This document shows, piece by piece, positions 25,867 to 33,172 of a DNA stretch of 64,000 bases. Position 1 is the stretch's first letter, and the number at the start of each line of letters is the position of its first letter. Source of the DNA: CAVSCR01 sp963726575 (lineage in GTDB: Bacteria > Actinomycetota > Actinomycetes > JAHEKZ01); assembly GCA_963726575.1 (NCBI GenBank), contig CAVSCR010000007.1:248001-312000 (forward strand), read 5' to 3'. Under the pieces are notes generated by a model, which had not been told where the DNA came from, did not search any database, and saw only the letters and a program-made list of their open reading frames with translations. A program made the translations under genes and the position numbers.

Positions 25867-26823
25867 ATGGCGCCGACTCCAGACTCGTACTTCGACACCG
25901 CAGACTGGGACCCACGGGACGTGCTCTCGGGTGGAGCCCGGATGGTGCCCGTTTCTACGCCGAGCGGCGACTTCCGGGTGTGGACCAAGCGCGTCGGAAC
26001 CAACCCTGAGTTGAAGGTCCTGCTGCTCCATGGCGGGCCGGGAGCGAGCGACGAGTTCTACGAGTGTTTCGACACCTGGTTTCCGCGGGCGGGCATCGAG
26101 TACTACTACTACGACCAACTCGGATCCTTCCGAAGCGACCAGCCCGACGACCCGTCGCTGTGGAATCTCGCGCGGTTCGTCGACGAGGTCGACCAGGTGC
26201 GTGCGGCGCTGGCCCTGGACAGCAGCAACTTCGTACTGCTCGGGCAGTCGTGGGGCGGCATCCTCGCGATGGAGTACGCCGTGCACCACCAGGAGAATCT
26301 CAAGGCTCTGGTGATCTCGAACATGATGTCGAGCACCGCGCTCTACAACACCTACGCCAACGATGTCCTGATGCCTGCGATGGACCAATCCGTGCTGGAG
26401 CAGATCAAGCAGTTCGAAGCCGACGGAACGACCGACGATCCGCGATACGACCGACTGCTCATGGAGCACCACTACGCGCATCACGTCTGCCGCATCCCGC
26501 TCGGCGCTTGGCCCGACCCGGTGCACCGCGGCTTCGCCCACATCAACCCATCGATCTACGTACCCATGCAGGGTCCGAGCGAACTGGGCCTGAGCGGATC
26601 GCTGGAGACGTGGGATCGCAGCGGTGATCTCAAGGACATCGACGTGCCGACGCTGTCGATCGGCGCCACGCACGACACCATGGATCCCGAACACATGCGA
26701 TGGATGGCCGGACAACTGCCACAGGGTTCCTACCTGCACTGCCCGAACGGCAGCCACCTGTCTCAGTTCGACGACCCGGAGCACTACTTCCCGGGGCTGA
26801 TCAACTTCCTGCTCGCCCTGTGA
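25867..26823 (+). CDS. Proline iminopeptidase-family alpha/beta hydrolase (S33)
   Basis: 318 residues. The oxyanion-hole motif HGGPG is at residues 55-59, the nucleophile Ser128 in GQSWGG, an acid in IGATHDTMDPEH and the catalytic His in NGSHLSQFDDPEHYF. The cap segment contains the HHYAHHVCRIP stretch common to the tricorn-factor/proline iminopeptidase branch. It would release N-terminal proline or other residues from short peptides. It has no signal peptide. The start seems leaderless. Confidence 0.9.
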   Translation: MAPTPDSYFDTADWDPRDVLSGGARMVPVSTPSGDFRVWTKRVGTNPELKVLLLHGGPGASDEFYECFDTWFPRAGIEYYYYDQLGSFRSDQPDDPSLWNLARFVDEVDQVRAALALDSSNFVLLGQSWGGILAMEYAVHHQENLKALVISNMMSSTALYNTYANDVLMPAMDQSVLEQIKQFEADGTTDDPRYDRLLMEHHYAHHVCRIPLGAWPDPVHRGFAHINPSIYVPMQGPSELGLSGSLETWDRSGDLKDIDVPTLSIGATHDTMDPEHMRWMAGQLPQGSYLHCPNGSHLSQFDDPEHYFPGLINFLLAL

Positions 26824-26856
26824 CGTGATCGTTCGCTCAGCGACGACTGGTGGCGG

Positions 26857-27267
26857 TCAAGAGGAAACGGTAGGCCGTTGCGGCGCGAACTTGGGCAGGC
26901 CTTGCTGCTCGTAGGCCGCCAGGTCGAGATAGGTGTCTTTTCGCTGCACCAGGCCGTCTTCGACAGCGATCACGTCGACACCGTCGCACCTGAACGGCCC
27001 CCCGCCGGACGTGCCGGACATGACGTACTCCAGCACCAAGTGGTCGGTGCCGAGGTAGCCCCGTGTCGCCTCGAATCGAAGGTCTGGTGCCTGCGCGAAC
27101 AAGGCGGTGACTGCCTCCCTGACGGCGTCGTGCCCCACCGCCGGCTCTGTCAGACCGTGGACGTGGAAGACCGATTCAGGGGTGTGGAGGGCGACGATGG
27201 CTGAAACGTCGTGGACGGCCCACGCCTGCGAGTACTCCCCAGCCAGTTCTTGCGCGGTCAGAGTCAC
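26857..27267 (-). CDS. SnoaL-like/NTF2-fold protein
   Basis: 136 residues from the GTG at 27267, preceded by AGGAGG with an 8-nt spacer; the longer upstream frame is not coding in character. The fold is recognised from AQELAGEYSQAWAVHDVSAIVALH, HDAVREAVTALFAQAPDLRF, and the closing DGLVQRKDTYLDLAAYEQQ. SnoaL-like proteins include polyketide cyclases, isomerases and proteins with no known catalysis. No biosynthetic cluster is nearby. Convergent with the hydrolase, 33 nt apart. Confidence 0.82.
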   Translation of the reverse strand: MTLTAQELAGEYSQAWAVHDVSAIVALHTPESVFHVHGLTEPAVGHDAVREAVTALFAQAPDLRFEATRGYLGTDHLVLEYVMSGTSGGGPFRCDGVDVIAVEDGLVQRKDTYLDLAAYEQQGLPKFAPQRPTVSS

Positions 27268-27431
27268 GTGGGTCGCCTCCTGGGTGTCTGAGAGACGCTC
27301 GACGAAGCCGACCGGCCGCTCAGGCGTGGTGAGCATGCTCGCCCGCGACCCGGCGCACAAGAGCCTCGGACTTGACCCGGCGACTTCGGGGCCTGACTGT
27401 GGGGAGTACCGCATCGACAGTGAGGCCACAC

Positions 27432-28004
27432 ATGAAGATGACCGACGTTCAACCCGGGCCCGACACGATGAACGTCAGAGCGGTGATCCTGACTGCGGAC
27501 AAGTTCGAAGACCTGGAAGTGCTCGTCCCCTACTTCCGGCTGCTCGACGCAGGCGCCCGGGTCGACATCGCGGCCCCGAGCCTGGACGACATCGGCGGCG
27601 AGCACGGCTACGTGATGACCCCCGACATGCTGATCGAAAAGGTTGATCCGGGCGACTACGACCTGTTGATCATCCCCGGCGGCTTCCCCGACGGTGCCCC
27701 CGCCACGGTTCGGCAGATCCCGCAGGCCCAGCAGATCGCCCGGGAGTTCTTCGAGGCGAACAAGCCGGTCGCCTCGATCTGCCACGGACCGTGGCTCCTC
27801 GTCTCGGCCGACCTGGTCCGCGGACGCCACCTGACCTCCTACTGGCACGACGGGGTGCCCGAGGAGATCACCGAAGCCGGCGGCCTGTGGGAGGACGCTG
27901 CGGTGGTCGTCGACGGCAACCTGGTCACCTCCCGGTGGCCGGCAGACCTGGCCGCGTTCACCGCGGCGATGATGAAGCTGGTCACCGAAACGGGACGCTC
28001 GTAG
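27432..28004 (+). CDS. DJ-1/PfpI family protein (class I glutamine amidotransferase-like)
   Basis: 190 residues from the ATG at 27432 (GTGAGG just upstream). The nucleophile elbow is ASICHGPWLL with Cys117 and His118, and the conserved acidic partner is Glu26 in FEDLEV, the pattern of the PfpI/YhbO/DJ-1 group. Members act as glyoxalase III, deglycase or chaperone-like stress proteins, or as intracellular proteases when hexameric. The LTSYWHDGVPEEITEAGG segment and the terminal NLVTSRWPADL fit this subgroup. Which activity applies is not decidable. Confidence 0.92.
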   Translation: MKMTDVQPGPDTMNVRAVILTADKFEDLEVLVPYFRLLDAGARVDIAAPSLDDIGGEHGYVMTPDMLIEKVDPGDYDLLIIPGGFPDGAPATVRQIPQAQQIAREFFEANKPVASICHGPWLLVSADLVRGRHLTSYWHDGVPEEITEAGGLWEDAAVVVDGNLVTSRWPADLAAFTAAMMKLVTETGRS

Positions 28005-28137
28005 AGCGACGGCACTGGCTGCGGTCAGCCTGGCGGGGCGTGCCAGTGGCCCAGTGAGCACGACGGCGGCGCTGCACCCGCTGGTCGATGTTCCGACCTG
28101 TCCACGGCGTCTCCAGATGGCCGAGGGGGGTCGGGGC

Positions 28138-28154
28138 AGGCGCTCAGGGCGCCT
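28138..28154. other. Small inverted repeat in the gap 28005-28271
   Basis: AGGCGC and GCGCCT flank a 5-nt loop. The 267-bp gap holds no gene I can support. The repeat lies 133 nt beyond the DJ-1 stop and has no T-run; it might end that transcript or be chance at this GC content. Confidence 0.3.
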
Positions 28155-28271
28155 CGACGACTGTCTCCCCCGATCGTCCCACTCCCGCGAAGCACGCCTG
28201 AGCCGAATCCGAGGTAGCGCGGAGACTGAACCGTGCGGAGTCTGATGCACACTGATATCGAAGGAGTCGCC

Positions 28272-28723
28272 ATGACGGTTTCTGCCATTCGACGTCTTGC
28301 GTGGTCGCTCACATCGGCGCTGGCCCTGACGGCGGCGCTCGTCGGTGGTGGCGTGGCACACGCGACGACCGCGACCACCCCCACGGCTCTGCTCACCTGC
28401 CAACGCCGCAGGTTCTGGCCGACTGCCTCACGGCGTCTCGCCGTCCGCATGCCATCACCATGACCTGCGCCGACGGCAACGCCTTGTTGAAGCGGGCCCA
28501 CTGGAAGTGGTGGGGCCAGCGATCCGCGGGTGGTGCGGCAACGTTCGTCGCCAACGACTGCAAGCCGAACTGCGCCGCAGGGCACTTCCACCGGTACCCG
28601 GTCACCGACTGGTTGCACCGACCGGTCCACGGCATGTTCAGCCGCCTGACCATGCACCTGGTCCACCCGGTGAAGGGCATGAAGCGAACGCTGACCTTCC
28701 AACTGGCTACCCGACCGGTCTGA
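28272..28723 (+). pseudogene. Small secreted protein with CADGN and CxPxCAAGHFHxYPV motifs, frameshifted
   Basis: AAGGAG 5 nt before the ATG at 28272 opens a clear signal peptide (hydrophobic core and VAHA-TT cleavage). The frame then stops at 28463, but the natural continuation lies one frame away: PQVLADC, then TMTCADGNALLKRAHWKWWG and ANDCKPNCAAGHFHRYPV, ending at 28723. A missing base near 28405 explains this. The second half is a family known from Streptomyces and relatives as short exported proteins of unknown function with four conserved cysteines and a tryptophan-rich centre, so the protein is probably extracellular and disulfide-bonded. Real pseudogene or sequence error is undecided. 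Confidence 0.68.
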
Positions 28724-28759
28724 GTCGACTGGCTGTCCTCGCTGCCTTGGGATCGGTGG

Positions 28760-29170
28760 TCAGTTCGGCAGGTCGGAAGTCGTGGGTCCTGACAACCCGA
28801 TCAGCACGCCACCAGGCGCGCGGACCAAGGCGATGAGCACTCCCTCCATGACCTTGGTCGGCGGGGTGACCGGCTCGGCACCTGCGGCGACCGCGGCGTC
28901 AAAGGCCACCTGCGTGTCGCGCACGTGCACCGTCGGAGTCGACCCGGGCGTCTCGCCGGGTGCCGTCGCCCGGATACCTCCTCCGCCGGCCTCGGAGTAG
29001 GCGAACAGGTGGTACTCGCCGCCGTCGGTGGGGAACGGGGGCCGAAACGTCCAACCCAGCACCTCCGCGCACCAGTCGCGGGTCTCGGCTGGATCCGTGC
29101 TCGACAGCTCGGTGTGGGTGATCCACCCGTACAACCCGGCTGTGAACTCGTGACCACGTTCGTCAGTCAT
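28760..29170 (-). CDS. VOC family (glyoxalase-fold) protein
   Basis: 136 residues from the ATG at 29170, preceded by GAGG with a 7-nt spacer. One pair of betaalphabetabetabeta modules: ITHTELSSTDPAETRDWCAEVLGWTF starts the first, and TVHVRDTQVAFDAAVAAGAEPVTPPTKV with LIALVRAPGGVLIGL the second. The metal-ligand His in the first strand appears as THTEL. VOC proteins range from dioxygenases to antibiotic-binding proteins; this single-domain form is of unknown role. Confidence 0.85.
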   Translation of the reverse strand: MTDERGHEFTAGLYGWITHTELSSTDPAETRDWCAEVLGWTFRPPFPTDGGEYHLFAYSEAGGGGIRATAPGETPGSTPTVHVRDTQVAFDAAVAAGAEPVTPPTKVMEGVLIALVRAPGGVLIGLSGPTTSDLPN

Positions 29171-29291
29171 CACTGCGCCTCACTTCCCGTGGCTCGAAAC
29201 TGGGACTGGGCATACGGCCATCGGCCGGAATCGGAACTTGTTGGCCCGATCCAGCTCGACGACGGTGTGCGATCTGAAGGTAGGCGGTTCT

Positions 29292-29687
29292 ATGACGGCG
29301 CAGGCAAGTACCGACGACGCCGACCTGGCCGACCGACTCTCGAGTCGAGCCGGTGCGTTGGAGGTCACGGCATTCTTCTGCCTGGTCTACCTCGTCCTCG
29401 CGCTGATTGCAGCGATCGCTGTGGCCAAGCAGTCGCAACTCCTGGTAGGAGGGCACGGCACCGGGTCGCTCGCGGGGCTGATCTGGTGGTCGCTGACCGC
29501 CATGCGGCCGGCGTGGCCGCATCAGCCGCCGGCGTCGGCGCGCTCGTCCTGCGCGGTCGCGCCGAAGATGCGTCGGCCAGACGCGGAACGGCTAGCACTG
29601 GTGACACCGACTGATTCGCTCAGTTGTTCGTCAGCGCTATCGGGGAGGCCAGCACGCAGAACTCGTGGCCATCAGGATCGGCCATGA
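29292..29687 (+). CDS. Hypothetical small membrane protein, possibly frameshifted
   Basis: From the ATG at 29292 the reading frame gives an acidic start (TDDADLADRLSSRAG), a convincing membrane helix (VTAFFCLVYLVLALIAAIAVA) and a second hydrophobic stretch (GSLAGLIWWSLTA). After about 29490 the frame loses membrane character and runs into the convergent VOC gene. In the neighbouring frame, however, a sensible end AAGVAASAAGVGALVLRGRAEDAS follows, with a stop at 29614. One missing base near 29490 would give a roughly 107-residue two-helix protein. Not a family I know; existence of the gene is moderately supported. Confidence 0.45.
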   Translation: MTAQASTDDADLADRLSSRAGALEVTAFFCLVYLVLALIAAIAVAKQSQLLVGGHGTGSLAGLIWWSLTAMRPAWPHQPPASARSSCAVAPKMRRPDAERLALVTPTDSLSCSSALSGRPARRTRGHQDRP

Positions 29688-30363
29688 CCACCCAGCTGAC
29701 GTCGCCCTGGCCGATGTCGATTCGCGTCGCGCCGAGGGAGACGAGGCGAGCGACCTCCGCTTGCTGGTCACCATCGACTGGTGGAGACAGGTCGAAATGC
29801 AGCCGGCACTTCCCGGTCTTCGGCATCAGTGGCGGACCGCCCCATGTGATCTTCGGACCACCGAGCGGCGAGCGGATCGCAGTCTCTTGGTCCTGGTCCC
29901 AGACCAACGGCCAGCCCAGTGCTTCACTCCAGAAGTACCCGACCTCCTGCGAGCCGTCGCAGGCCAGCGCACCGATGAACCCGCAGTCAGCCAAGAAGTT
30001 GTTGCCCGGCTCGATCACGCAGAACTCGTTGCCCTCGGGGTCAGCCAGCACCACATGACGCTCCTCAGGGAGCTGACCGATGTCGATGTGCCGGCCACCG
30101 AGTCGCAGCGACCTCGCCACCGTCTCCTGCTGCTCGTCCAGGGACGCGCTCGTCAGGTCGAAGTGCATGTGGTTCTGGCCAACCTTCTGTTCGTCGGTCG
30201 GAATGAATCGGAGCCCGAACCCGGTGTCGTCACTCGGCAGGAGCACGACGCCGTCGTGAGGATCGTCGGTCGCCATCTCCCAGCCCAGGACGCCGGCCCA
30301 GAAGCGCGCGAGACCCGTCGGGTCGATCGCGTCGAAGCAGAGCGCGTTCAGGCGAGACGTCAT
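29620..30363 (-). CDS. Two-domain VOC (glyoxalase-fold) protein
   Basis: 247 residues from the ATG at 30363; an in-frame ATG at 30375 is also possible and GGAG precedes it directly. Two related halves each carry the same order of elements: N-half FDAIDPTGLARFWAGVLGWEM ... HMHFDLTSASLDEQQETVARSLRLGG ... VLADPEGNEFCVIEP, and C-half YFWSEALGWPLVWDQ ... RLHFDLSPPVDGDQQAEVARLVSLGA ... VMADPDGHEFCVLAS. This tandem form is common in actinobacteria and unassigned. It may bind small hydrophobic compounds. Confidence 0.85.
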   Translation of the reverse strand: MTSRLNALCFDAIDPTGLARFWAGVLGWEMATDDPHDGVVLLPSDDTGFGLRFIPTDEQKVGQNHMHFDLTSASLDEQQETVARSLRLGGRHIDIGQLPEERHVVLADPEGNEFCVIEPGNNFLADCGFIGALACDGSQEVGYFWSEALGWPLVWDQDQETAIRSPLGGPKITWGGPPLMPKTGKCRLHFDLSPPVDGDQQAEVARLVSLGATRIDIGQGDVSWVVMADPDGHEFCVLASPIALTNN

Positions 30364-30506
30364 CGTGTTGCGCATCTCCGATCTGCTGAACTCACAACCG
30401 CAGACAGGGCACGGAGTCCTCTCCAAGCGAGGCAACGCTAGGCAGTCGCGACCCGCACCGCAAAGGAGATGAGGCGAGGGGTCAATGCGGGTGGGAGGGT
30501 GGTCGG

Positions 30507-30830
30507 GTGCACGTTGTCCTTCGCTACTTTGACGGCTGTCCGAACTGGCTGACAGCTCGAGCGCGGTTGCGCGCTGCCCTCGACACAACCGAGCACCCAG
30601 ACGTCGCGATTGATCTCCAGCAGGTGCAGAACCACGCCGACGCCGAGCGGCTGTGTTTCGCGGGCTCGCCCACGATCCTCATCGACGGTATCGACCCATT
30701 CGGGGAGGCGAACGGTCCCTACGGTCTGGCATGCCGGGTCTACCGCACTCCCGAAGGACTCCGTGGCTCGCCGACATTTGATTCTCTGGTGGCTGTTATC
30801 GCGGCCGTGACCAGAACTTCACCCGATTGA
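30507..30830 (+). CDS. Thioredoxin-fold protein of the DF (seleno)protein/alkylmercury-lyase-associated type
   Basis: 107 residues from the GTG at 30507, with GGGAGG upstream. The N-terminus VVLRYFDGCPNW places a single reactive Cys (followed by Pro) at the end of the first strand, as in small glutaredoxin-like proteins whose homologues sometimes have selenocysteine there. The conserved CFAGSPTILIDGIDPF and GLACRVYRTPEGLRGSPT segments complete the family. A redox role is expected. Partner and substrate unknown. It is divergent from the VOC gene. Confidence 0.8.
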   Translation: MHVVLRYFDGCPNWLTARARLRAALDTTEHPDVAIDLQQVQNHADAERLCFAGSPTILIDGIDPFGEANGPYGLACRVYRTPEGLRGSPTFDSLVAVIAAVTRTSPD

Positions 30831-31004
30831 TGCGCCGAACTGTGTAACGCCTGAACCTTTGCTGTCCGTTAGCGGCACGCGGATCGGACCTTAGCGACCC
30901 GTAACCGATGGTGTCCTCGAACCACTGAAGCGGTCTTGCGACTGCCCAGGTGGACCGTTACCGGATGCAGAACTCTCATCCTTCAGCGAGGGGAACAGGA
31001 CACC

Positions 31005-31469
31005 ATGATCGGATCACTACGCAACGCACTCGGTAGTGGCAGTCTCGGCACCAAGATCGCGATGGGCGCCGCCGTGGTCGCTGGGCTCACCTTGGGCACC
31101 GCCGGTGCGGTCATGGCCGCGCCAGGCCATCACCAGAGCACCGCGACTAAGCCCGCCGCCACGATCCACGACGCGAAGACGAACGGCCATCAGGTGAGGG
31201 TCACCACTCATCACGTCATGGCCAAGCACGGCCAGAGTGCAACCAACCCCGACCCAGTTCCGACCATCACTCCCTCGCCGGACCCGACCTACACCGATGA
31301 CGACCAATACGGCGACGACGACTCGACGAGCCCGTCGCCTTCGCCCAGCTTCAACGACGACGACCAGGGTGACGACCAGTCCTCGGCGAGCGACAACCAG
31401 GGCGACGACAACGACAACCAAGGCTCGTCCTCCAACGGCAGCTCCGACGAGGGCGGCAGCGACGACTGA
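31005..31469 (+). CDS. Secreted acidic low-complexity protein
   Basis: 154 residues from the ATG at 31005 (AGGGGAACAGG upstream). A signal peptide with core AMGAAVVAGLTLGTAGAVM is cut near AA-PGHHQ. The rest is disordered: a His/Thr/Lys-rich part, a Pro/Thr/Ser linker (PVPTITPSPDPTY), then alternating Asp/Gln/Ser/Asn blocks such as DDDQGDDQSS ending GGSDD. The C-terminal half is extremely acidic and could bind Ca2+ or other cations. I do not recognise the family. The 174-bp upstream gap shows no clear promoter. Confidence 0.75.
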   Translation: MIGSLRNALGSGSLGTKIAMGAAVVAGLTLGTAGAVMAAPGHHQSTATKPAATIHDAKTNGHQVRVTTHHVMAKHGQSATNPDPVPTITPSPDPTYTDDDQYGDDDSTSPSPSPSFNDDDQGDDQSSASDNQGDDNDNQGSSSNGSSDEGGSDD

Positions 31470-31543
31470 CGGAGCCTCCAGAGAGGGCCGCCCACATCCG
31501 AAGTTCACTCGGACCGGGCGGCCTTCCGCGTACCGGTACCGGA

Positions 31544-31984
31544 CTACTCCCCAGCAGCGACGTCGCGAGCCGACCAGGCGTAGAGGGCGTCGTAGACGAA
31601 GCTGCCTCGATCCAGCAGCCGGTGGTCGTCCTCCTCGACGTCCAGACCTCCGACTCCGATCGCGAGAAGTCCCGGCCCGAGCGGGTCGCTGGTCCGATCC
31701 TCGCTGATGTCGGCGGCGTGGACGATGCGAGCGAGTCGTACCAACGCCGGGTCGCTGCCAAGGTCGAACTCCTCGATCAGCGTCTCGAAGGTGCAGTTGT
31801 TGCCTTGGTGGGTGTAAGTGGCGTTAGGCGCATCGAAGGAGTGCCCGCCGTCGCGTTCAGCCGTCGCCAACACCTGGTCGGCGGGCACGTAGACAATCTC
31901 CGCGTCAGGATCGATGAAGCGGCGGATCAGCCATGGGCAAGCGATCCGGTCCGTCTTCGGTCGTTCTCGGGTGACCCACTTCAT
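31544..31984 (-). CDS. ChrB C-terminal-domain protein
   Basis: 146 residues, consisting only of the chromate-resistance ChrB C-terminal domain. Key segments are RPKTDRIACPWLIRRFIDPDAEIVYVP and GHSFDAPNATYTHQGNNCTFETLIEEFDL, then LARIVHAADI. GGAG lies 5 nt before the ATG. In proteobacteria ChrB acts with the ChrA efflux pump as regulator or sensor; here there is no chrA, chrR or regulator part nearby, so a link to chromate is only by family name. A role in general metal or redox response is possible. Confidence 0.85.
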   Translation of the reverse strand: MKWVTRERPKTDRIACPWLIRRFIDPDAEIVYVPADQVLATAERDGGHSFDAPNATYTHQGNNCTFETLIEEFDLGSDPALVRLARIVHAADISEDRTSDPLGPGLLAIGVGGLDVEEDDHRLLDRGSFVYDALYAWSARDVAAGE

Positions 31985-32135
31985 GTCGTCTCCGTGGCAA
32001 CATCGATTCCTGAGCCCAACGGTATGCGCTCAGCCCACGGTCGGCACGTCATGCATGTGCAAACCTTCGCTCGGTGCACGAGACGCGCAGGCGAATCATC
32101 GCCAGGCATGCTTGCGAATGCCGAAGGGGTGAGGT

Positions 32136-33040
32136 GTGAAGGTAGTCCTAGCCGGAGGGTCGGGCGCTCTTGGTATCCCGCTGGCCACGGCGTTGGTTCG
32201 GGCAGGTCATGAGCCAGTCATCTTGACCAGGTCCGTGAGGCGGACGATCCCGTTCGCCAGGTCCAATGGAACGGTCGAACAGTCGGCGACTGGGCTGAGG
32301 AACTCGACGGTTCAGTGGTGGTGAATCTGGCCGGAGAGTTAGTCGATCGACGTCCGACTCCGGCGGGTGTCGACCTGTTGGTCCGGTCCAGGGTCGAACC
32401 CACGCAAGCTCTGGTGTCGGCGTCGCGGATGGCGTCGCGCGGACCGGTGCTATGGCTCCAGCTGAGCACGCTCGCCATCTACGGTGACGCCGGCGACACG
32501 CTGCTGACGGAGGAGTCGCCACCCGCGTCTGAACCGCCACAGATGGCTGGCGTGGCACGAGCATGGGAGGAGGCAGTCGTTGGTGCGAGAACCGACCGGC
32601 TGCTCATTCTCAGAACGGGGGTGGTGCTCGACCGCGGGACGCCGGCGATCCAGCGTCTGACATCACTGGCCCGTTGGGGGCTTGGAGGCCGCATCGGCAA
32701 TGGGCGGCAGTGGATCAGTTGGCTGCATGGCGACGACTATCGCGCTGCCGTGCTGTGGCTCTTCGATCAGCCCAGACTTGACGGGATTGTCCACGCCACG
32801 TCGCCTGTGCCGGTGAGGAACCAGGACTTCATGACCTCGCTCAGACGTGCCGTACACCGTCCACCTGCCCCACCCACTCCGGCTGCACTCGTGCGGCTTG
32901 GGGCTCGTCTGCTCAGGAGCGACCCAGCTCTTGCGCTCACGGGGAGACGCGGCATCCCCGCCAGGCTCGTGGCCGCGGGATTCGACTTCCGGTATCCCGA
33001 TCTCGATCCGGTACTTCAGGACGCGGTTCGGAGAACGTGA
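32136..33040 (+). pseudogene. TIGR01777-type NAD-dependent epimerase (DUF1731), frameshifted
   Basis: The first part, from the GTG at 32136, gives a Rossmann nucleotide-binding start (KVVLAGGSGALGIPLATALVRAGHE..ILTRS) and stops at 32324. From about 32240 the family sequence continues in another frame: DDPVRQVQWNGRTVGDW then VVVNLAGELVDRRP, then LQLSTLAIYGDAGDTLLTEE and the C-terminal DUF1731 domain, with stop at 33040. One missing base near 32238-32242 restores a roughly 300-residue protein of normal length. The family (SDR subfamily near sulfur-metabolism/cell-division-inhibitor SulA-named proteins) is of unclear function. Decay or sequence error cannot be told apart here. Confidence 0.8.
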
Positions 33041-33172
33041 GTCGACTGGTCTTGTCACGTAGAGCCTGATGACGTCGGCCGCCGACTACTGTGGGCTTGG
33101 ATCGTCATCGAGTCCCGACCCGACCGGTGAGCGTTGTTGTGGCATCAGAACGCGGACCGGGAAGGAGCCCTC

